A program made the position numbers and the translations under genes. From positions 806,001-870,000 of the forward strand of contig NZ_JAPEPC010000001.1 in assembly GCF_026340465.1 (NCBI RefSeq): a DNA stretch of 64,000 nt, written 5' to 3'. The notes under the pieces are model-generated. The model saw only the letters and a list, made by a program, of their open reading frames with translations, made no database searches and was not told the origin of the DNA. This document shows, piece after piece, positions 59,289 through 64,000 of this stretch (position 1 is the stretch's first letter; every line of letters starts with the position of its first letter). The stretch comes from Streptomyces sp. NBC_01306 (GTDB lineage Bacteria > Actinomycetota > Actinomycetes > Streptomycetales > Streptomycetaceae).

Positions 59289-60206
59289 ATGGATGTGCTG
59301 GCGGAGGTCTTGCGTGTTTCGGGTGCGCGAGGCGCGCTCGGGGTCGTGCTGAAGGCCGGAGGAACCTGGGGCCTGCGGCTGGATTCCTCTTCAGGAGCGG
59401 CACTGCACGTGGTGTCCCGCGGCACCATGTGGCTCCACGTCCCAGGCGAGAAACCTCTTCAGGCGCAGGCCGGAGACGCCGTCCTGGTGTCGCCGGGCAC
59501 CGCACACGGGATAGCCGGCGGGGCCGGCGTGACGATGGGTTCCTGCGACCGTGAGGCAGCGGCCCGGTCTTTTGGCGATGGCCGAGCCCTGCGTCTGGGC
59601 TCGGCGCCGGTGCAGACGGAAGTGATCGTGCTGCACTACGAGCAGGACCCGGAGGTGCGCACACCGGTGCTTACCTCCCTCACTCGGCCGATGCATGTCA
59701 CAGCCCGGGAGAACGCGCAGCTCAGAAGGACCGTCGAACTTCTCGCCGCGGAGCTCGCACAGCCGCAGATCGGCACCACCGCCGCCATCAACAGCATCAT
59801 CGACCTTCTGCTCGTCCAGTTCGTACGCGCCTGGCTGGCCCGCCACCCGCAGGAACAGTCCGGCTCATGGCTGGGAGCGATGCGTGATCCGGTCGTGCGC
59901 GACGCTCTGGCATGTGTCCACGCCCAACCGGAACACCCCTGGAGCACGGAGACCCTGGCCGCTGCGACGAGCGTCTCCCGGGCGACGCTGTCCAGGCGCT
60001 TCCGGTCCGCCCTCGGACAGACACCCGCCGCGTACGTGACGCAGTGGCGCATCGACCTGGCGTCCGTCCGGCTCCGCGATACCGATGAGCCGGTCGAGTC
60101 GATCTCCGGCGCGGTCGGATACGGCTCTCCGCACGCTTTCAGCCGTGCCTTCAGACGTGCCCGAGGCACAGCCCCTGGCGAGTACCGTTCTCGACTTCGC
60201 AAGTGA
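59289..60206 (+). CDS. AraC family regulator with cupin domain
   Basis: The N-terminal cupin (GVVLKAGGTWGLRLDSSSGA, MWLHVPGEKPLQAQAGDAVL) senses a small molecule. The C-terminal double helix-turn-helix is LAAATSVSRATLSRRFRSAL, GQTPAAYVTQWRIDLASVRL and SISGAVGYGSPHAFSRAFRR. I use ATG 59289 (MDVLAEVLRVSG), which fits the family; a TTG at 59205 overlapping the dehydrogenase stop would add 28 residues. It probably controls the adjacent oxidoreductase. Confidence 0.85.
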   Translation: MDVLAEVLRVSGARGALGVVLKAGGTWGLRLDSSSGAALHVVSRGTMWLHVPGEKPLQAQAGDAVLVSPGTAHGIAGGAGVTMGSCDREAAARSFGDGRALRLGSAPVQTEVIVLHYEQDPEVRTPVLTSLTRPMHVTARENAQLRRTVELLAAELAQPQIGTTAAINSIIDLLLVQFVRAWLARHPQEQSGSWLGAMRDPVVRDALACVHAQPEHPWSTETLAAATSVSRATLSRRFRSALGQTPAAYVTQWRIDLASVRLRDTDEPVESISGAVGYGSPHAFSRAFRRARGTAPGEYRSRLRK

Positions 60207-60466
60207 TCCGGCCTCGGGACCGGTGGGCTCGCATGTTGAGGTGACGAGTTGGCGGATCGCGGGGGCCCTGCCACGCTGTGGCGGGACGCCGATCTCCCGC
60301 AGGTGGACTTGGAGACTGTCCGGATTCATCTCCTGTCCGGGCCGGTGGCCGGGGAAGGGCCACTCCGAACTTCTGCCGCTGACGTAGCAGTCACCTGCAC
60401 GTCGGCGGGCACTGCGGTGCGCGGTGCCCGCCGGCGTGCGGCGGGTTCTGCTGTACGTTCCGGTTC

Positions 60467-63103
60467 CTATCCGGCCGTGGTGGTCGCCGTGACCGTGGCC
60501 GCCGGGCCCACGCCCGCCGCGGTGACGGAGGCGACTGTCACCGTGTAACCGGTGCCGGGCCTGAGGCCGCCGATCACCCGGAACATCCCCTTGCCCGAAG
60601 GCTGTCCGACCATCGCGTCCCGGCCGGTGACCTCGATGGTGCGGCCGTCGGAGACCGTCAGGCGGTAGCCGGTGACCTTGGCGTCCCCCATGTTCTTGGG
60701 CGGCGTCCAGGCGAGGGTCGCGGCCGTCTCCTCGGTACGGAGCTTCGGGCCGGTCGGCGCGTCGGGGAGCACGGTGGCCGCCGTCGGGACGAGCGGGGCG
60801 GATGCGAGGGACGGGGCGCTGCTCCCGTGCGCGTTGGCAGCGGTGACAGTGACGGTGAAGGGGCCGCCGCCCGCGGGGAGTCCGCCGATGCGGATGTACG
60901 CCAGCCGCTTGTAGTCGGCTGCCGACACGGTCTGCCGCGCGGCCTCGGTGCCGTCCGGCCGCAGGGCGTGCGCGGTGTAGCTGCGGACCGGTGAACCACC
61001 GTCGGCGAAGACCGGGTTGAAGATGGCGTACAGGGCGTCCGCCCCTGCGGTGCTGGTACCGACCCGGGACGGCGCCTCGGGAACGGAGACGGCTCCCGGG
61101 GTGCGGCTGAGAACGCTCCGGTAAGCGGGCTCGATTCCCGCGGCGGCGACGATCGCCGCGGGGGCGTCCGACGGCGAGGCCATGATGTGGTTGCCGGTCG
61201 TCACCAGACCCTTGTTGTCGCCGTCGGCGGTGCCTTCCTCCCACCAGTTGTCCTTGACGAGCGTCGGGTCGTTGTTGCCGAGCTGGTCGCGGTAGTCGGT
61301 GTGGCGGCTGGCGACATTGGCGTACGAGGCGCCGTAGAGCACGTTACCCTCGACGGTCTCGTACGTGCAGCCGTTGTCGGTGTAGACGCTCTTGCCCAGG
61401 CCCCACTGGTCGTGGATGACATTGCCCGTGACCTTCTCGCCGTCGGCCTGCGAGGTGCCCGTCAGGCCCTGGGTGTAGATCCCGCCGCCGTCGTCGAACA
61501 TCTGCATGTAGTCGAAGATGAGATTGTCGCTCACCGCGTTGTCATGGCTGGGGTTGGGGGTCGCGGGTGAGCCGACCTTGTCGGGCCAGCCGCCCCAGCC
61601 CATGGAGATCGCGCTGTAGCCGAGGTGGTCGAGCTGATTGTGCGCGATGGTGTTGTGCTGGGTGTATCCGTTGAGGATGCCGACCGAGCCGTGGAACTCG
61701 CGTGGCAGGGCGTACAGATGATTGTCCGTCACTTCGACGTGGTCGGCGGGGGTCCGGCCGTCGACTCCGCCGATCTCCAGGCCGTTGCCCGAGATGTCGG
61801 TGAAGGTGTTGCCCCGGACCCTGGAGTCACTGGTTCCGGTGCCCAGTTCCAGACCGGCGGCGCCCAGGTGGGTGAAGTCGTCGTCGCTGAACTCGATGCG
61901 TCTGCCGTACGTGAACGAGACGTTTCCCGGCATCGGGGTCCAGGAGGCGAACGGGCAGGTGCCGCCCTTGACGAATCCGCACAGTCCCTGGGTGGCCCAG
62001 CCGTTCGCACCGGTGATGGTGTAGCCGGCCTGGATCTCCGAGAAGCCCTCGGGTGTGGACGGGGTCAGCCAGGTCGCGTAGCTGAACCGCACCCCCCGGA
62101 AGGCGACATCGTGGACCGGGGCTGATGCGGTGCCCCGCCCGTCGAGGAGCTTCTGCGCCGCCGCCGCCTCGACATCCGCGTGCCGGATGTCCTCCCCCTT
62201 GCGCGGGAGGTAGTAGACCGTGTGTGCCGTGCGGTCCAGGTACCACTCGCCGGGCTGGTCGAGGAGTTCGTACGCGTTCTCCACGTACGACGCCTTGCCG
62301 TTGTTGGTGAGATGTCCGGGCCCGACCATGGAGACGGTGCGCCCGGGGATGTCCGGGAACTCCACCCGCTTGTTGGAGTTGTCCCAGCAGGGCTGGGCCA
62401 TGGTGAGCGTGGTGCCCTTCGCCGCGGCGATCCGGCAGCGGGGCTCGGTCCACTGGCCCAGGCCGTTGCGCTCGACGTTCCAGAGCTCCTCGCCGCTGGA
62501 GTACACGAATTCGGCGTCGGAGGGGTGGCGCCAGTGGGCGATGGTGTCCGCCGTCGTGGTGTACCCGGTCGGTGTGGCGGTCAGCCCGACGGGCACCTCG
62601 CCCCGGGCGCGCTGGGCCCGGACTCCGTCGACGTACAACTGGCGGGTGTCGGCGAGGCCTTGGGGTGCGGGCGCCGCGTAGAGACCGGGGCGCCCGTGAA
62701 CCGGTTTCCAGCCCTGGACCTGCTTGCCTCCGCTGATGACGGTGGAGCCGGTGCCCTGCCAGATGATCCGGTGGCCGTCGTGCCCGGAGTCCCTGGCATC
62801 GAGGACGAGTGGCTCCGCCGTCCGGTAGGTACCCGATGCGAGGTGGACGGTGAGGTCCCCGTGCTGGTGGGCGGAGTTCACCCGGGCCAGATCCCGGGCG
62901 CGCTGAAGGGTTCTGACGGGGTGTCGGGCGGTGCCCCGGGCGTGGTCGTCGCCGGACGGGGTGACATATACGTCCGCGGAGTGCGAACCGGCGGAGCCGC
63001 CGGCGCCGGAGTCGGCTCCGGCCGCGGTCACGCCGCCAGGGACGCCGAGCGCCAGGACGGCGGAGAGAGCCGCGGCGAGCGTGGCTCTTCGGGGTGCGAG
63101 CAT
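60467..63103 (-). CDS. Secreted right-handed beta-helix protein with two fibronectin domains
   Basis: The 878-residue protein has a signal peptide (LAAALSAVLALGVPGGVTAA) starting at ATG 63103, which has GGGAGGGAAG directly before it. YVTPSGDDHARGTARHPVRT is the usual opening of secreted parallel beta-helix enzymes. The central helix has repeats such as DDDFTHLGAAGLELGTGTSD, NGLEIGGVDG and DDGGGIYTQGLTG, as in GH141-like and pectate-lyase-like proteins. Two fibronectin type III domains end the chain. It likely binds or cleaves a plant or microbial polysaccharide; I cannot fix the reaction. Confidence 0.78.
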   Translation of the reverse strand: MLAPRRATLAAALSAVLALGVPGGVTAAGADSGAGGSAGSHSADVYVTPSGDDHARGTARHPVRTLQRARDLARVNSAHQHGDLTVHLASGTYRTAEPLVLDARDSGHDGHRIIWQGTGSTVISGGKQVQGWKPVHGRPGLYAAPAPQGLADTRQLYVDGVRAQRARGEVPVGLTATPTGYTTTADTIAHWRHPSDAEFVYSSGEELWNVERNGLGQWTEPRCRIAAAKGTTLTMAQPCWDNSNKRVEFPDIPGRTVSMVGPGHLTNNGKASYVENAYELLDQPGEWYLDRTAHTVYYLPRKGEDIRHADVEAAAAQKLLDGRGTASAPVHDVAFRGVRFSYATWLTPSTPEGFSEIQAGYTITGANGWATQGLCGFVKGGTCPFASWTPMPGNVSFTYGRRIEFSDDDFTHLGAAGLELGTGTSDSRVRGNTFTDISGNGLEIGGVDGRTPADHVEVTDNHLYALPREFHGSVGILNGYTQHNTIAHNQLDHLGYSAISMGWGGWPDKVGSPATPNPSHDNAVSDNLIFDYMQMFDDGGGIYTQGLTGTSQADGEKVTGNVIHDQWGLGKSVYTDNGCTYETVEGNVLYGASYANVASRHTDYRDQLGNNDPTLVKDNWWEEGTADGDNKGLVTTGNHIMASPSDAPAAIVAAAGIEPAYRSVLSRTPGAVSVPEAPSRVGTSTAGADALYAIFNPVFADGGSPVRSYTAHALRPDGTEAARQTVSAADYKRLAYIRIGGLPAGGGPFTVTVTAANAHGSSAPSLASAPLVPTAATVLPDAPTGPKLRTEETAATLAWTPPKNMGDAKVTGYRLTVSDGRTIEVTGRDAMVGQPSGKGMFRVIGGLRPGTGYTVTVASVTAAGVGPAATVTATTTAG

Positions 63104-63297
63104 CTTCCCTCCCATGGAATCAGGTTCATAAGGCAGGAGAAAGGTAGGAGGGTTGTGATGCAACGGTCAACGGATCGGACAAGAAATGCCCTTCTGATCG
63201 ATCTGATTCGACTGACACCCGTTCAGGTCATCGGAGGATTCAAGTCATCGGAGGTTCCACCCGGCCCCTCTCAGCACTGGGCCGGCGGCTCACCCCA

Positions 63298-64000
63298 CTA
63301 CTGCGCCGCGTCGGCAACCAGCGCGGCCAGCTCGGCGGCCGGCATGGAGCCCGCTGGGCGCCGCTCGCGCGCGAAGGTGTTGGCCACCCGCTGGAGTACG
63401 TCGTTCACCGGGGTCGGCACTCCGTGCAGCCGGCCGAGCAGGGCGATCTCGCCGTTGAGGAAGTCGGCCTCGATGGTGCCCGTGCCCCGGCTGAGGCTCT
63501 GCCAGGAGGAACCGCCGCCTCGCGGCCGCCCCTCGGCCGGCAGCTGGGTGATCTTGTCGCCGCGCACCCGCTGCTGCTCCTCGGCGCTCGCGGCCTCGAT
63601 CCCGGCTGCCGCGTAGACGGCGCGCCCCTCGGCCTCCGCCTGCTGGAGCAGCTCCGCCATGATGGCGTCCGCCGCGGGGTCCGTGCCGTGGATTCCGCAG
63701 GCCGCCTGGAGTGAATTGACCAGGTTCGAGAGGAGTTTGCCGTACTTCCAGCGCATCACGTCGGGAACGACCGGCGCCTCGAACGGAGCCTTCTCCAGAT
63801 CCGCCGAGATCTGCCGGGCGGTACGGTCCGTGCCCGCCGGATAGCGGCCGATGTGCAGCATCCCGGAGAGCGGGGAACCGGCCGCGGCGACGGAGCCCGG
63901 CTCCAGGAAGGTCGCGGGCAGCCAGACGCACATGCCGTACACCCGGCGGAAGCTGCGCAGCGCGAGGCGTTCGCTCTCCACGCCGTTCTGCGCACAGACC
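63298..64000 (-). CDS. 2-dehydropantoate 2-reductase-like protein, C-terminal part
   Basis: The frame is open to the right edge; the first residues VCAQNGVESERLALRSF contain the QNGV motif seen after the Rossmann domain of ketopantoate reductases. The C-terminal helical domain has MRWKYGKLLSNLVNSLQAAC, with the catalytic Lys, and GSSWQSLSRGTGTIEADFLN with the substrate Ser/Asp/E-x-D-x-x-N-G-E motif. The NADPH-binding half lies beyond the window. In the family it reduces ketopantoate to pantoate for coenzyme A synthesis, but such actinobacterial paralogues often act on other substrates. Confidence 0.85.
   Translation of the reverse strand, partial: VCAQNGVESERLALRSFRRVYGMCVWLPATFLEPGSVAAAGSPLSGMLHIGRYPAGTDRTARQISADLEKAPFEAPVVPDVMRWKYGKLLSNLVNSLQAACGIHGTDPAADAIMAELLQQAEAEGRAVYAAAGIEAASAEEQQRVRGDKITQLPAEGRPRGGGSSWQSLSRGTGTIEADFLNGEIALLGRLHGVPTPVNDVLQRVANTFARERRPAGSMPAAELAALVADAAQ

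Noticed and set aside
1..64000. tRNA or rRNA genes, CRISPR arrays, phage attachment sites
   Set aside because: No cloverleaf-type sequence, conserved rRNA stretch or regularly spaced repeat array was recognised by eye; a dedicated scan was not possible.

Overview
The window is high-GC, gene-dense DNA with strong third-position GC, GTG and TTG starts, ATGA/TGATG gene overlaps, a TTA leucine codon at a likely regulatory position, an iron box, and many secreted or regulatory families typical of Streptomyces. I read it as a chromosomal segment of a Streptomyces species or close relative. No rRNA, tRNA, CRISPR array, phage or replication origin was seen.

Layout. 1-7.4 kb: end of a membrane glycosyltransferase-like gene, a two-gene membrane cassette, an MptB-type mannosyltransferase, a TetR regulator divergent from a secreted carboxylesterase, and a DUF574-type methyltransferase. 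7.4-26.6 kb: a carbohydrate-use region. It has a FadR-type regulator, a Gfo/Idh/MocA oxidoreductase, an enolase-superfamily enzyme, a broken GH3 glycosidase, a CUT1 sugar ABC transporter (binding protein and two permeases), two convergent paralogous Tat-exported proteins of a family I could not name, and a GH59 galactosidase with a ricin-type lectin domain. A 62-bp element is shared by the regulator and enolase promoters. Inside the GH3 gene sits an insert of about 1.9 kb carrying a graspetide-type RiPP cassette: the ATP-grasp target peptide and its maturase, with remnants of a methyltransferase. The insert appears flanked by a CGAC duplication.

27-36.7 kb: LtrA-like membrane protein, L,D-transpeptidase, a single-module NRPS (C-A-T-TE), a small hypothetical protein and a large ATPase-LuxR regulator. 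36.7-43.2 kb: remnants of AraC and LysR regulators, a lipoprotein, a divergent hydrolase/LysR pair, an IS21-like scrap, a YihY/BrkB membrane protein and an AidB-like acyl-CoA dehydrogenase. 43.2-48.2 kb: a 143-nt inverted repeat, a GAF regulator, an iron-box-controlled fusion of a penicillin-acylase domain with a siderophore-type GNAT domain, and a separate GNAT.

48.3-57.9 kb: a complete assimilatory sulfur operon. It starts with an operator-like palindrome and a 27-codon leader peptide, followed by sulfite reductase, a small zinc-ribbon protein, CysH, CysC, CysD, CysN, a sulfonate-type ABC importer and a sirohydrochlorin chelatase that would supply siroheme for the reductase. 58-64 kb: quinone oxidoreductase with an AraC regulator, a secreted right-handed beta-helix protein, and a partial ketopantoate-reductase-like gene cut by the window edge.

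Most functional calls rest on motif and family recognition by eye; no database search was run.
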